In this document: positions 9,885-21,699 of the stretch, piece after piece
How positions within the stretch are numbered: the first letter of the stretch is position 1
Layout of the letters: every line of letters starts with the position of its first letter
The notes under the pieces: model-generated
The model's database searches: none
Seen by the model: the letters and a program-made list of their open reading frames with translations, nothing else
What the model was told of the DNA's origin: nothing
Made by a program: the position numbers and the translations under genes
From: Polytrichum commune
Taxonomy: Eukaryota; Streptophyta; Polytrichopsida; Polytrichales; Polytrichaceae
Length of the DNA: 64,000 nt
Assembly: GCA_950295325.1 (NCBI GenBank)
Contig: OX485807.1
Span: forward strand, 7,380,501 to 7,444,500
Direction: 5' to 3'

Positions 9885-10250
9885 AGTATAGAACTCCATT
9901 ACCTTGCATAGGTTTAAGTGAAAGTGATTTAAAATTATATACTAACTTTGAATTTTATGAAGGAAAAAACCATAAATATTTGAAATACACTTTGATCTAC
10001 AAAGCAAAGTATTTTCTATTGAAAATTTGTTTTTCAAGAATAGTTCACATATTTTAGAAGATATTGCAAATAGTGTGCAAGTAGATGTATTGAACACGTA
10101 ATTTTCTAAAATTTGGTTGAAACATGGTAAGATAAATTTTTTTTTGGTAATGATGCCCTCAAGTTTATAATAAATTCAAGGACCATGTAAAAACAATCCA
10201 ACTCCAAAATATTTAAGGTCATGAAATCTACATCCAAAACCTACCTGTAG
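9885..10250 (+). repeat. Inverted repeat arm, partner at 11085-11420
   Basis: Its plus strand matches the minus strand of 11085-11420 over about 340 bp. Anchors are atatactaactttgaatttt, cacatattttagaaga, gtgtgcaagtaga and gatttcatgacctt. The arm is broken by stops in every frame that aligns with the partner. Confidence 0.8.
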
Positions 10251-11084
10251 AGAAACACATCTCTCTCCTTCCCTCCCTCCGCTTTTGTATTTTATTTTCC
10301 TCCCTCAATTATTGGATTTAGGAGTTTGAGTGGGTTCTTTGAATTTGCCCTCTCTAGGATTTTATATTTGATACTCTATCCACAATTAGTTGTGTAAGAA
10401 TGAGAACATGATAAGTGGCTAAAGATTCAAGTGTTTCATGTTGTTGAGGGAGGTTGCCTCCACAAGCTATCACCTCTCTTCTTCTTCAACAAGAAGGTAA
10501 TGAGAGTGGAGTTGATTAAGTGTTATGAATGTAACACATTTCTTTATTTGTTTTATATGTGCGTGTGTGTGCGTGTGTGCGTGGGGACTAGAGAAGAAAT
10601 GTAATGTGTTAAAGTTCTTAATTATTTGAAAATTTCAATATATAGGGAATGCCAAAAATTATTTGAAAGAGTGGGGATGTTTTTTTCAAGAAATTTATAT
10701 GCCTCGAAAGGCATGTGAGAGACTGCTTCAATGATGGAAGGATATTGAGGGACTTTTATTCACCTTGATTAACTTTCCTAAATTTTGAGAAGTCTTCCTA
10801 GTCGATTTGAAATTAAGTTGACATGATGTAATGCATGAGTGCACTTACTAGTCTTCGTTGCTGTAGGATTGGGGTGGGTGCAAGCATGGTAAAGTGGACC
10901 AAAGAAGTGCTATGGTATCTTAAAATCATAGTTTTTTGGTCAAACGCCTAAAAGTAACAACAAAACGTTGTTTACTCTAATTTTTTTTTTCATGGTGATT
11001 TCTAAGTGTTATGTTATGTACTCAATGTAGAACACCAATATCAGATCTTCAAAACTTTCATCATAAGTGATGTTCAAAAGTAAA
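10251..11084. other. Spacer between inverted arms
   Basis: Contains a CT-rich stretch (10262-10310), a (GT)n/(GC)n run at 10558-10584, and the phrase ggtgcaagcatggtaaagtg (10876-10895), which recurs almost unchanged near 46714. No gene is supported. Confidence 0.5.
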
Positions 11085-11420
11085 TGACTATATTTGGTTT
11101 TTGACGTAGATTTCATGACCTTGACTATTTTGAACTTGATTTTTTTTCATATTCCTTGAATTCATAATACAATCGAGGTCATCATCAATTCAAATTATTA
11201 AATCATACTTAAATTTTATTTTGACAATTACTTGTTCAATATTTCTACTTGCACACTCACTTGCATTGTCTTCTAAAATATGTAGACTATCTTTGAGATT
11301 GTTTATGTCAACATAAATTGCTTGGCTTTGTAAATGTTTATGATTTGCTTTCACAAAATTCAAAGTTAGTATATTGTTATGAACTTGTGCAAGGATCAAG
11401 AATTGTCCGGGCACATACTC
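11085..11420 (-). repeat. Inverted repeat arm with open frame 11190-11414
   Basis: Partner of 9885-10250. This arm keeps a 74-aa minus-strand ORF whose conserved positions with the other arm include TLNFVKANHK and SLHILEDNAS. That hints that the repeat derives from protein-coding sequence. The family is not recognised. Confidence 0.6.
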
Positions 11421-11944
11421 TATCTACTATGAATTTGCTTGTAGTGCCCCTGAAGAATTGACCAAATGATCCTCCTATGAATCCCAGCGTGGAATATATA
11501 TATATTGTGATTTGGAGAGATTTAGTAAGATGAAGAAGAGATCCTTGAAAGCATGGGTATAAAGCTTACGTGATGATGTGGATGCATATATTGAAGAAAT
11601 ACTAGAATATTGGTATGATTGTGGTTGGGCTCGATTCTCATAGTTTTCAACATGATTTTGTGAAGGCACTACCAATTCCATTCTATTTGGAAACCAATGG
11701 TTAGGGGGTGGTAGGCCGCTATGCAACCCCATTGGTATCATTGTTTATAATTATCTTGAGTAGTTCATATAGGTTGCAAGGATTTGACCTCCCCACCCCT
11801 AAGTTGAGTATAAAGAATTTAAAAGTGAATACCCAATAGCCTTGAGTCAAGTTTCTTTGTATTTATAATTGAACCTAGTGCGCTTACCCTTCACTGGTAA
11901 ACCACCAAAAGATGGAGGGTGATTATACCCTTCATCACCATCTC

Positions 11945-12400
11945 AATAAAATGAAATTAGAGTTTGGGAAGTCAAAAGGCCAATAATGGGACTATAAATA
12001 TGTTATGATGGTTTCAAACTGGCTAATTTCTTAGTGTCATAGTATGTTGTAGTTTCCGTGAGGTAGAGGGTACTTGATGGTCCAATTGAAAGATACACTT
12101 GAGGCTCCCCAATGCTACATTCTCAAATAGTGATGGAAACTTATCTTTATTGGGGTTATATAGAGGGCACTCTAACACAATGTATGCCTCATTGTCAACT
12201 GCGTTATAAGAGCAAAGGTGACATAAATTGTTATCTCTAGAGATAGGGATAGTCAACCATCGACTAGTTTCAATGGTAAGCCTATGATTCAAGGTGCAGT
12301 CAACGAGGTTAATGATTCTTTGTTCCATGTTTTTGTTCCATGATAAGAATCACCTCTCCTTCATAGACAAGTTGCATCTCCTTTTCAACCCACTGCACCT
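11945..12400 (-). pseudogene. LINE ORF2 C-terminal fragment, copy A
   Basis: The ORF at 12023-12328 (101 aa, minus) reads through HRLTIETSRW, then C36-x2-C39, then NAVDNEAYIVLECPLY with C54. This is the C-terminal zinc-knuckle region found after the reverse transcriptase of many non-LTR retrotransposons (usual form C-x2-C, E-x-H, C-P-L-Y). Here the His is replaced by Tyr. Homology with copy B (49806-51520) covers the ORF and about 80 bp downstream of it. The 5' end is truncated near 12400, typical of LINE insertion. It lacks the polymerase domain and is not functional. Confidence 0.78.
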
Positions 12401-13900
12401 CAATGTAATTATTTTCTTTTTCTTTGATTCTTTTCTTTTTTTAGAGGGGGAGGGGTGTTATAAATATGTCAATAAATTCGGTCAACTATGTACATCATGT
12501 GATATTCAAGAATAAGTTAAATTTATTACCAATTTCTATTTCAAAGAGGATATCCATATTCAATATACCCAACATGTTTTGTGGGCCCTGGGAATCACAG
12601 GGATTTGTCTTGAATATAAAGTGCATGATGGATTAGATTTTATTCAATTTCAATACAATCTTGAGATCTGATTACTAAATATGTTTGGGTGTGACAATTG
12701 AAAGAGAGCGAGACTGCAACACGAATATTGTTGTAACTAAGGTGGTCATATCTTATGCAAACAGCTTCTTTCGGATGCAAATTGGTTAAGTGTCCTCCTG
12801 ATATCATGGGGATATCATACTCAAAGATTAAGAGGACGGCTCATACTTTAGAGATACTAGTTTATGTAGCTTTTTCTTTTATAACGCAGTTAAAAATAAG
12901 GCACACTTTGTGTTGGAAATTTGTCCCCTACATAATTTCATTACAAATAAGTTCTAACTATTACTTGAGAATATAGTAGTAGGGAGTCTCAAGTCTTTCC
13001 TTCAATTGGACCAACAAGCCAACATTAACCTCTATCTCACGAAGGCTACCACACTTTGCCACTTCAGGGAGATATCTTGTTTGACACCAACATGATGTAT
13101 TTTTAATCCTATAAGTCTTTTGGCTTCCTGGATTTTAATATCAATTTCATTTCATTGGTTGGGATAAACAAAAAGTCAATGTTCAACACCAACTTGACAT
13201 CAAGTAACCACTTTAGACACATATGCGTGACTGCTAAAGAAAATCATATTTATGCTCTTTGAATTATATTTCCTTCAAAAATTTGAGATTTAGTCACCTT
13301 AATCTCACTCTTATCACATTGGGTTTGTGCATGATTTGTTAATCAATTGGAATTACTTCAGTAAATTTATCATACATTATAAGAAGTTGAACATCTTGAA
13401 AGTAATTGCTTCAGGCTCGTTCACCTCATAGATCTTAATGTTTTTATTCATATACACTCTAAACTCCGTAATATCATTCATGTGGAAACCAAAGTGCATG
13501 TGATATTAAGGAGTTTTATAGTGTTAATTTTAATGTCAAATCCCGTGATACATGGGAGGGATATTTGACAATAAGGAGTGATATTTAAACTAAGGACATC
13601 TGTTCCCTAGGGTTTCATGATATGAGAGAAGGAGTGACATTAAGGAGGTTGATATTATGGAGTTTAAAGTGTAGTCCACAAAGGTTGAAGCACTAATTAA
13701 TATGTACTAACAATGTAAGTCCCCATTATTTCAAGTATTCACTCGTGATGTTGCAATGGAATGGAATATATTTGAATTATGGAATACAATTGTCTGTGTC
13801 CCAACATGTGGCACCATGACTGTCATTTTGGGTGAAAATTCAAGGTAACTTAGACGTGTGTTATTTGGATACTTTTCTCTCGGCATCCACGTCTTCTAGG
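12401..13900. other. No gene recognised; short repeat fragments only
   Basis: AT-rich sequence. The stretch 13540-13675 shares a gttccctagggt block and surrounding words with 5180-5270, indicating another small dispersed repeat. ORFs here are short and unsupported. Confidence 0.45.
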
Positions 13901-13916
13901 ATATGGACACGTAATT

Positions 13917-14000
13917 AGTGTGAGGTGATTAGCAAATGCAAATCACACCCAATACATATTTGCCTTGTAATTTTTGTAGCTCATATGAATATTTTAATAG
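13917..14000 (-). repeat. R1 fragment, 3' part
   Basis: Contains gattagcaaatgcaaatca and gctcatatgaat, matching the reverse complement of the R1 3' blocks. The fragment is weak and diverged. Confidence 0.4.
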
Positions 14001-14984
14001 AGGATTCCTTTTACATCCTAACGTATTGAAGCTTTCAGTGCGATGGGGTTGGCAACATAGAAAGAGCAGATTTGCATGCATGCACTTCACATAAGTATAA
14101 CCAAATTGGAGGAGATATTCTATTTCAATCCACTTGTTGTTGATGTTTCAGTACATATACGGTAATGCAACACAAAATTCAAGACATAAATATGTTCAAT
14201 AGAAAGTAACACCCGCATACCTTATGTTGAGTAATCACTTCACTACCAACATATGAATTCTAGACACTCATCCTTTGTTGATGGAAAAACAACATCAATC
14301 TACCATTGTGATAGATTTACAGATTTTCTAGTGACACATAATGACATAGGACAATTGCCCAAGACTTACATGCTTATAACTTAGTACTTAGACCTCCCAG
14401 CCTGATGGAATTACGTATTCGGTTCCAACGATTATTCGACACCACCAAATAGGCCCCAAATCCTATTAGAGATCTCCATCTCCCACTCCAAAGGGAAGGG
14501 AGGGAGATATGGGAATCCACAAGGAGCCAAAACGGGGATTTCTTACATGATCTCCTTATTCATGGCCCACGGGTCATGGGTTCGGTCAACCCAAGATGTG
14601 TAGTCAAGGGCACATGACATGTATTTGTGAGCAATTTGCTATGGCTTAATGGAATGACAATTGGAAAATTCCTACATGTCTTTAGGGTTGGAGATTTCAC
14701 TCAGCATGTTTGATTGAGCATTAGCCGTATGTACTATGGATGATAATGCTTAACTTTGTGTTGATGTAATTGCTTTGCTTTGTCAAGCTTATACATCTCA
14801 CTTTATGAATGATCTTGAAAATGTAGACATAACAATACCATAATATCTTAGTAGTTTTAGCACTCTAACTTTGTAGACATTTTGGACATTTTTCAATTAA
14901 AGATTGTTGTTTGAAGTTTCAGAAATGGAGTGGAGATGTAAAAGTTAAAAGGAGATCAATGTGAAGATTCTCAAACTCTTTAAA
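14001..14984. other. No gene recognised
   Basis: AT-rich, with only short ORFs. A somewhat GC-richer patch at 14440-14560 has no recognised content. Confidence 0.4.
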
Positions 14985-15105
14985 TAATTACGTAGGCTTT
15001 GCCAATTGTGTTCAAACTTGAATTTAGAACAATGTTCACATTTTGAGCACATCATCCAATCTTTTTGTTTCACGTATCTTTTGTGATGTTCATATAACAC
15101 TTTAA
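14985..15105 (-). repeat. R1 dispersed repeat, 5' half
   Basis: Carries ccaattgtgttcaaacttga, gagcacatcatccaatctt and the cttttgtgatgttcata block in the R1 order. Confidence 0.65.
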
Positions 15106-15439
15106 TATAATAATATAATAATTGAAACAATCACACCCAACTTCACCCCTAGTGCCCTCTTAATTGCCATGTGTACTAGGGTTTTATTTATTTTATCTCA
15201 TGAATGGTGAACGAAGGTGGAGAACATAATAAGTAATGCATTTGAATAGTGCATTGTGAAGAATAAGGACACCTACAAAGCGATAGCCGAGCATATATGT
15301 CCGTGTTCTGTTTGATATGCACTCCCCCGAATGCATTCTCAAACGCAATTGCCCAAGGATGGATTTCAATGGCTTTGATTTGTTGAGAAACGTAATACTC
15401 TCTCCAAAAACATAATGCACTCCAAGATACGCAAAGCAA

Positions 15440-15930
15440 GACTATCTCATATTACAAAGGAAAATTTGGCCTAGGTCCTTACGGTGACTGATGACAACAA
15501 CAACACCACCACCACATTGTCCATTGTATGTAGATTTGTGGATTAATTACGAGGCAAGGTTATTGCATTTGCGATGCATTAATATAAGTCAACAAAATAG
15601 TCATCTTGGGACACGATCCTACACTTGGATGGATTTGGCAACCACGGCGTCCGCCAAGATTGTCACCGCGTCCCCATTCCTCCCTCATTGTGTGAAATTA
15701 CAAGTCTATTTCTTTGGTCCATGTATTGGGTGGATCCCTTGTTCGGCTCGACTTTGGTAGTGGAACCATGATTTTCCCTTGTATCCTCTGAGGGGATGAC
15801 CACATGAAACTCGCAAGTTTCATTGCCAACATTGGAGATGGCATTGACATGGCATGAGGTTGTGAAGGTCTAAAGGGTTCGGTGGCATGCGGCATCTCAA
15901 CAATTGAAGGTTACAACAACAATGTCGTCA
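15440..15930. other. No gene recognised
   Basis: The plus strand at 15491-15760 and the minus strand at 15698-15895 are open but show no domain or partner. The region is moderately GC-rich for the window. Confidence 0.4.
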
Positions 15931-15989
15931 CCTTTATTGAGGTTAATATAGAATTAATGAGATAGATGGGTCTTAAGTGGTTACTTTTT

Positions 15990-16305
15990 CCAACTAACCC
16001 ACTTCTCTTAGGAAATAAAGCATGTGAATAGTATAAGGTGCTTAGCAAATCCAAATCAAGGCTACAACCACTTCCCTCATATTTTTTGGAGGACATATGA
16101 ATACATAATTCATTAATCATTAAGCATTAATCACACCTGTGCTCATGAAATGATCATATAGGTCCAATGAAATATGTTGATTGGTGAGCCTAGAATGGTT
16201 ATCGTATGTTGAATAGGCAATCTGGTCTCTTTAAACACTTGTCATTTCACTATCCTTTCTTGGATCACACCAAACCACATACCGCTGAAATATGGGTGTC
16301 CTAAT
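15990..16305 (-). repeat. R1 dispersed repeat, near full length
   Basis: Reverse-complement copy with ttagcaaatccaaatcaagg, atgatcatataggtcc, gagcctagaatggttatcg and accaaaccacataccgctga in order. Confidence 0.75.
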
Positions 16306-16344
16306 AAGAAAAGAAATCAAATCGGGGTTGTCTACTTTAGTTAT

Positions 16345-16508
16345 CATCGATTGATCATAAAACTCCAACCAAGTATGTTGACTATTGAGCCTAGAATGGT
16401 TATCATATTTTAAGCATGCAATCCAACTTCTTTTAAACATGTGTCTTTCCATGTTCCTTTTTTGGAGCCACACCAAACCACATACCACTCAAATATAGGT
16501 GTCCTAAT
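16345..16508 (-). repeat. R1 dispersed repeat, 5' half
   Basis: Directly repeats the previous copy: ttgagcctagaatggttatc, aaacatgtgtctttccatg and accactcaaatataggtgtc. Two same-orientation copies about 200 bp apart suggest local duplication. Confidence 0.75.
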
Positions 16509-16587
16509 AAGAAAATTAACCGAAGAATGAGGATTGTGCATCTTAGTTGTTAGGTTGGGTGCTATTATCAAGTGAGGGTATGCGTTA

Positions 16588-16588
16588 G

Positions 16589-16620
<32 letters not shown>

Positions 16621-16650
16621 GCGTGTGTGCGCGTGTGTATGTTTGCGTAC
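16588..16650. repeat. Compound (GT)n(AT)n(GT)n microsatellite
   Basis: Alternating gtgtgt, then a long at run, then gcgtgtgtgcgcgtgtg. It generates spurious YIYIYIY-type ORFs on both strands. Confidence 0.92.
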
Positions 16651-16739
16651 GTGAGGGGTTGGTGGGGAAGGACATTCGTTGTTGCAAGGTACTCGGTTAG
16701 AGTAGATGTTTTAGGGGGGCTTCCAAGGGCATGGCATTT

Positions 16740-16890
16740 GTTGTCATCGCGTTGGGGGTGGGGGAATTGGGTTGCATTTGATGTTGTGTTGTTGAGGATG
16801 AGGTAAGTGAGGTGTTTCATGTATGTGGATTGGAGGTTTTTATGTGCATGTAGATGGGAGTTTGAGGGTGAGGAAGGAAGCTCTCACAAG
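16740..16890 (-). pseudogene. Fragment of the FTYCHDRF-type retroelement ORF
   Basis: The minus-strand translation gives HKNLQSTYMKHLTYLILN, which aligns without gaps to KNIHQNAIKYLTYLVLN in the better copy at 38706-39223. Identity is lost after LILN. The fragment shows that the family has at least three copies in this window, all on the minus strand. Confidence 0.55.
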
Positions 16891-16899
16891 GTGACTATG

Positions 16900-18200
16900 A
16901 GTGCACTCTAGTTGTGTTGAGTAAGGTTATGAATAGTGGAACTTGCCATCCAAGGGATTGGAGGTGTTGAGGTAGTGGATTCTATTTACTAAGCTTTCTT
17001 TCAATGGCATTATTATGGGAATTGGTGATGATAATGTTGTATATTCACGTATATAGAATATGTCAATCACTAATAGTTTCATGTACTTTTCTATGCCCAT
17101 TCATGCACATTTCACATTGTACATTCCAAGGATATAAGTTGTAAAATAATATGTCAACTTTATGATAAAAACAAGCATGTGTGTTTGTGTATAAGATCTA
17201 TATACGATGGAAGACGTGGCAGTGGTGGTGAGGTTATCCCCCCTCCCTCCCACTCAATTATGGGTCACTCCGCACCGTTCCTAACATTGGTCGCCATAAC
17301 AATTGATTTTTTTTTACTAAATTGGGGCAAGACCCAACATGGTAGGTCACGTGGAGGGGAGCACTTGGTGGGTTGAGAGAACTGTGGGGATAGGGTGGGG
17401 CTCAAGAACCTAGCATATGTATGTGGGCATGGGGATGTGTATCAACACACATGGCGTTGCCAATTGATATCTCACCCATTGGACATATGTGTTAGCAACT
17501 ATTGAGGCCGGACCAGTGTGCTTCTACGGGTGTCAACGAGGAGCGTAGGTGAGGTATTAGGGGTGGAGGTTTTATATCTATGGGTGCCGGAGGGTATGTA
17601 GGGTTTACAATACTTTTCAAGCATTGCAATTGATATTTAAATAAGATTAAACTAAGTCCAAGTCCAAAATTATGACATGTTGAGTTCTATCATAGGATTG
17701 TATCGTAAGATCCTCTGATAGAGTATGCAAAGTTGATTATGATGATAATATAGAAGTTTTTTTGATTTTCATATCAATATTTGACATATATATTTATATT
17801 GATTTAACATCAAGAATTAGATATTTGAATTTTTTTCATCATATTTTGATATTATAACATGCAAGTCATCTCTAAGGACTCACATATCTCCCATAAAATT
17901 TAGGTGTCCTGGAAGTGTATTGACAAATCTGCCCATAGAATTGAAGCAATCAAAAACTCCAAACTTCAAGAACATGTCCTAATCTACTTAAATATTTCAT
18001 AATATCAAGGATAAGGCAATCATGTGTTGCATGTATTATGTCATGTTTGCTATAATTTTCACTATGTAGACTCCAAAGTTTGGCTTCTTCATGATTATGA
18101 ATAGGAAAGTTGGATTCAATTGCGTGCAAATTTTGAGCTCATACTAAATTGCTATGAAATTCCAAAGGTGACAACCTAGGGAGTCATAAACCAGTCACAT
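16900..18200. other. No gene recognised
   Basis: The first 700 bp are G-rich on the plus strand with short ORFs. The remainder is AT-rich, with no domain or repeat partner noticed. Confidence 0.4.
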
Positions 18201-18201
18201 A

Positions 18202-18214
18202 CCCCCCCCCCCCC
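18202..18214. repeat. Poly-C tract (13 nt)
   Basis: Pure C run about 60 bp from an R1 fragment. Confidence 0.9.
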
Positions 18215-18264
18215 ATTTATATTGATTTTCGACTCTCTTCTTTAGCACATATCACAATCTCTTT

Positions 18265-18345
18265 TTAGATATACATCCTTTTGGTTATTGTTTTTAGATC
18301 CACACCTTACCACACACCACTCAAATATAAATGATCATTTAGGAT
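18265..18345 (-). repeat. R1 fragment, 5' end
   Basis: Contains tttttagatccacacctta and accactcaaatataaatg, the reverse complement of the R1 start. Confidence 0.6.
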
Positions 18346-18927
18346 AAGTAACCAAATTACACCCGATTACCTTATATCCTCTATGATTCATAGTTCATGT
18401 GCATGGGAGCTACGTCTCGTGATGACATGGATCCAAGCTTATCATGTACAACTAAGAGATGGGGTCTTTGATATTGAAATGACTTTTCTATTACAATTCG
18501 GAAATAGATCTGCAAGTTTTTCTACTTTATATGAATAATTACACAACAAATATTTATTTCAAATTCAGTGTCTAATATGAGAAATTCTAACTTACGATTT
18601 GTTGTAATCTTAAGGGGTTTAATAACTACCTAGCCTCTTTAAGAATGTGATTAATACATCACAACCTAAGGTTCACGAAGACTACACAAATTATGGTAAA
18701 ATGTTGTGAGCATGTGTATAGTGTGACTTAGCTTAAGCATCCATGTAGTGTGGCTCACAATGTACATCACGCATGAAACCAATGTGCAATGCTACGTACA
18801 CAAATCTTCAACCACTCATTGGACACTCGCTATGTTCTCACTATGCACTCATTTCACTTCTAGTTGTGGGTAATATTGCGCCCCTAATTGGAGTGACCCA
18901 CCATGCTACTTGCAAGATTGGACCTTA

Positions 18928-19321
18928 GAGCATCCTCAGTCGGTCTAGGTAAAGCTCACTACAAACCAAAACCTATCTTCTGACTGACCTAAAATTAGAA
19001 ACTGAAATTACCATCATTAGAAGCACACCTAAATAAACGTGAGATATTTCTCAAGAAAAAAGAATTGTAAAAATTTGACGTAGGTGAAATCCCTCATTGA
19101 AAACACCACATTTTCAAAATTTAGAGGGAGTGCACCAAATCTTGCTTAAAAATGGAAAGATCCTCCCACACTCCCTCCAAATTTTTGACATTTAGAGGGA
19201 GTGTGGGAGGATCTGTCCATTTTAAGCAAGATTTGGTGCACTCCCTCTAAATTTTGAGCAATTTTAAGCAAGATAGGTCTTGGTTTGCAGTGAGCTTTAC
19301 CTAGACCAACTGAGGATGCTC
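18928..19321. mobile_element. Foldback PIF/Harbinger-like MITE, 394 bp, TTA TSD
   Basis: Inverted ends of about 60 bp begin gagcatcctcagt; they differ at about three positions, one being tcggtct versus ttggtct. The element is flanked by TTA at 18925-18927 and 19322-19324. A 3-bp TWA duplication and a GAGCATC-type end fit the Tourist group. A second inverted repeat lies inside (about 19115-19190 against 19192-19262), so a transcript would form a long double hairpin. No transposase is present. Confidence 0.9.
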
Positions 19322-19329
19322 TTAGGGTG

Positions 19330-20150
19330 ATGCCCATGTCTTGCAAGGCAATGAGGCGATAACCATCAACATGCAGGAGTGGTTAAGTGCATGAATGACG
19401 CTAAAGAGGAGCTAAGGGACCACTAAGCCTCATGAAGCCTATAAAATGAGGGTTGTCCTAGAAGGAGCTTCATGTTGCCTTCTAGTGGCAACATCAAGAT
19501 TTTTGTGGACGACATCTTATAATTATGTAAGATCAATATCATATGTGATTGGGGTGATTGAATTACATTGAAAAGGTATGTTCAAGGGTTTTCCAACTGT
19601 GTAAACAATGCTTGATCAAATAAGGGGCACAACCTACAAAGCATGTCAAAGTCCGTGGTGCATTTTTAGCCCCAAATGTGGCGATTGACCTTATTATGGT
19701 GTGGAAATATATTCTTTGGTGGTGAGGTGGGGGACCCTAAGCTTATATGAAAGGGGAAGGGTAGTAAAGTTATGGGGTGGTGTCTTAGGACTTCCACCAA
19801 TCATGTGACTAGTTTCGGTGGAGCCATTTGGGCTCCAAGTTAGCTACCCGCATTAGTGAGGGATCTCATGAAGTTAGTGAGTGGTAATTGTAGCTTACAA
19901 GGAGTTGGGGGCATGCCCCTCACACCAAGGGTTGGGTGATTCCCAACCATAAAATCCCTTGGGCAAGGGGTCTAGGGTGTCACATAAGGGGTGTATGTCA
20001 TATGCTTACACTTAGGTTTATTGAGGGAGGTTGGACTAACTTGTGTGTGGCCCTTGGTTGGGCAAAGTTAGTTGGCATCACAAATCTATTGAGTTCCACT
20101 TGGCATCCACCATCTTTACGCAACGGGCCACAAAAAGTTGAATTTGGGTC
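19330..20150. other. No gene recognised
   Basis: Mixed composition with ORFs up to 72 aa and no recognised motif. Confidence 0.4.
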
Positions 20151-20157
20151 GTGACAT

Positions 20158-20170
20158 CACTAGTAGAAAA
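20158..20170 (+). mobile_element. Possible lone CACTA-type terminus
   Basis: The sequence cactagtagaaaa matches the usual terminal motif of plant CACTA elements. No matching opposite end was found in the window, so this may be chance or a solo end. Confidence 0.3.
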
Positions 20171-20791
20171 CTATGCCAAAAACAACCGCAACTTTGCACA
20201 CAACCTCCTCCTTACCATTCAACCCTACATTCACCTCATTGGTTGTAGGCTGCAAGGGTGTAGATTTAGATCATGGGTGCTCCCAATCTTAGTCTAAATT
20301 TGTAATATTCGCTCAAAGACCCTATCTCCAAATCTAACCTAAGATGACCCTCTTCCTTGGTAGATGGATGTAGGTTAGGGTTGAATAATTGTCATTGTGG
20401 CATTTTTGAATAAACATTAGAGCTTGTTGTGAGCCCAAAATGGTGCCCACATGTGGTGATTAACTCTTCGAAACCAATTTTAGTTTGACTTTGATGTGTT
20501 ATGATTATTCACAAAACATAAAAAGAGTGAAGTGTGGTTTGGATTTAAGTTTAGGCTTTAGTATGTGTTGTGTGATTATTTCAAGGTTGAATTCAATAAG
20601 AGTATGCCTTGATAATGTGAGTAGGGGGTAAGGTGAAGCAAGGTGAGCTCCGCGGGTTAAATGCCCACTTTTTGGATCCACCTTGGTAGTTTAGGAAGAA
20701 GGAAGCTTGGTGGAAGGGGATTAGTCCCTACTTTGAAGGTGAAGGTTAAGGGATTGTGATTGGAGGTGCTAATCCTCTCACCCTATCCTCA

Positions 20792-20831
20792 CCTCTCTCT
20801 CCCTCTCTCCCTCTCTCCCTCTCTCCCTCTT
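20792..20831. repeat. CT-rich simple repeat
   Basis: Repeats of ctctccct. More CT-rich sequence follows to about 20970. Such pyrimidine tracts are common in plant promoters, 5' leaders and LTRs, but no gene start can be tied to it. Confidence 0.85.
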
Positions 20832-21194
20832 TGCTACTTAAGGTGTTTTCTCTTTCATTTTCCTCTCTCTCCATCAAGCACTCTCAAGAGAGCAAGCTCT
20901 TAAAGAGCTTGAGCCACGTGTGTGAGACATTAGTTCTTAGTGAAGTTAATTAGTTAAGCTCTCTCTCTCAATGCCTCCCAATTGAGGGAGCTCTTAGAGT
21001 TTAAAGTTGCACGTGTTGATTAGTTAGTAGTTAGTGGAATTAGTGTGTTAGATTAGTTTATTATTTAGGAGCAAGGAAAAAGAAAGAAGAAGAAAAACTT
21101 AGAAAACATGTGATTAGGGAAGGAGAGAGTTTGGATTAGGGTGCAACTAGTGGTTGGGATACCCATTCGGGTATTATAACTTCATATACTAAAA

Positions 21195-21535
21195 TCAGAA
21201 GGCAGCTGGGCTTGGAGGTTAGACCACCCGGGACTGGAACAGAAGGCAGCTGGGCTTGGTAAGTTAGGCCACACCGCGACTGTAATCAGAAGGCAGCTGG
21301 GCTTGGAGGTTAGACCACTCGGGACTGGAACAGAAGGCAGCTGGGCTCGGTAAGTTAGGCCACACCGCGACTGTAATTAGAAGGCAGCTGGGCTTGGTAA
21401 GTTAGGCCACACCGCGACTGTAATCAGAAGGCAGCTGGACTTGGAGGTTAGACCACCCGGGACTGGAATCAAAGGCAGCTGGGCTTGGGGGTTAGACCAC
21501 ACCCGGGACTGGAATCAGAAGGCAGCTGGGTTGCC
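21195..21535. repeat. Minisatellite, eight units of 44-47 bp in two alternating types
   Basis: Every unit starts with the phrase agaaggcagctggg or a one-base variant, which contains the palindrome cagctg. Starts lie at 21195, 21240, 21287, 21331, 21378, 21425, 21470 and 21516. One type ends gaggttagaccacccggg, the other taagttaggccacaccgcga. The order is A, B, A, B, B, A, A-like, then a truncated unit, so a two-unit ~91-bp higher-order repeat seems to have been amplified. Confidence 0.93.
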
Positions 21536-21667
21536 TAGCAACAATTCATTTAGACTATCTAGGGGTTAGCAAGGCTAGCTCAAGTAGTAAGTATTAGCAC
21601 ATAAAAAACTAGATCACATTAGGCCATCTTTAGTGGTAGCTAAGAAGTTATATTCATTTAGGCTAGT

Positions 21668-21684
21668 TGGTGCCACGTGTGGGT
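21668..21684 (+). other. Weak primer-binding-site-like motif
   Basis: The sequence ttggtgccacgtgtggg resembles the tRNA-primed binding site (TTGGCGCCGTCTGTGGG type) found after the 5' LTR of some plant Ty3/Gypsy elements. It lies about 130 bp after the minisatellite. No LTR pair, gag or pol could be found, so this stays a hint. Confidence 0.2.
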
Positions 21685-21699
21685 TTGTATGAGTGTGTT

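Noticed and set aside
16410-16820. 136-aa minus-strand ORF as one gene
   Set aside because: It stitches together an R1 copy, a TA/GT microsatellite and a retroelement fragment. Only the first ~20 residues have a homologue.
21195-21535. CRISPR array
   Set aside because: The alternating parts are themselves repeated variants, not unique spacers, and nothing Cas-like is nearby.
21668-21684. Complete LTR retrotransposon around the PBS-like motif
   Set aside because: No LTR pair, gag or pol could be found, so only a weak motif entry is kept.
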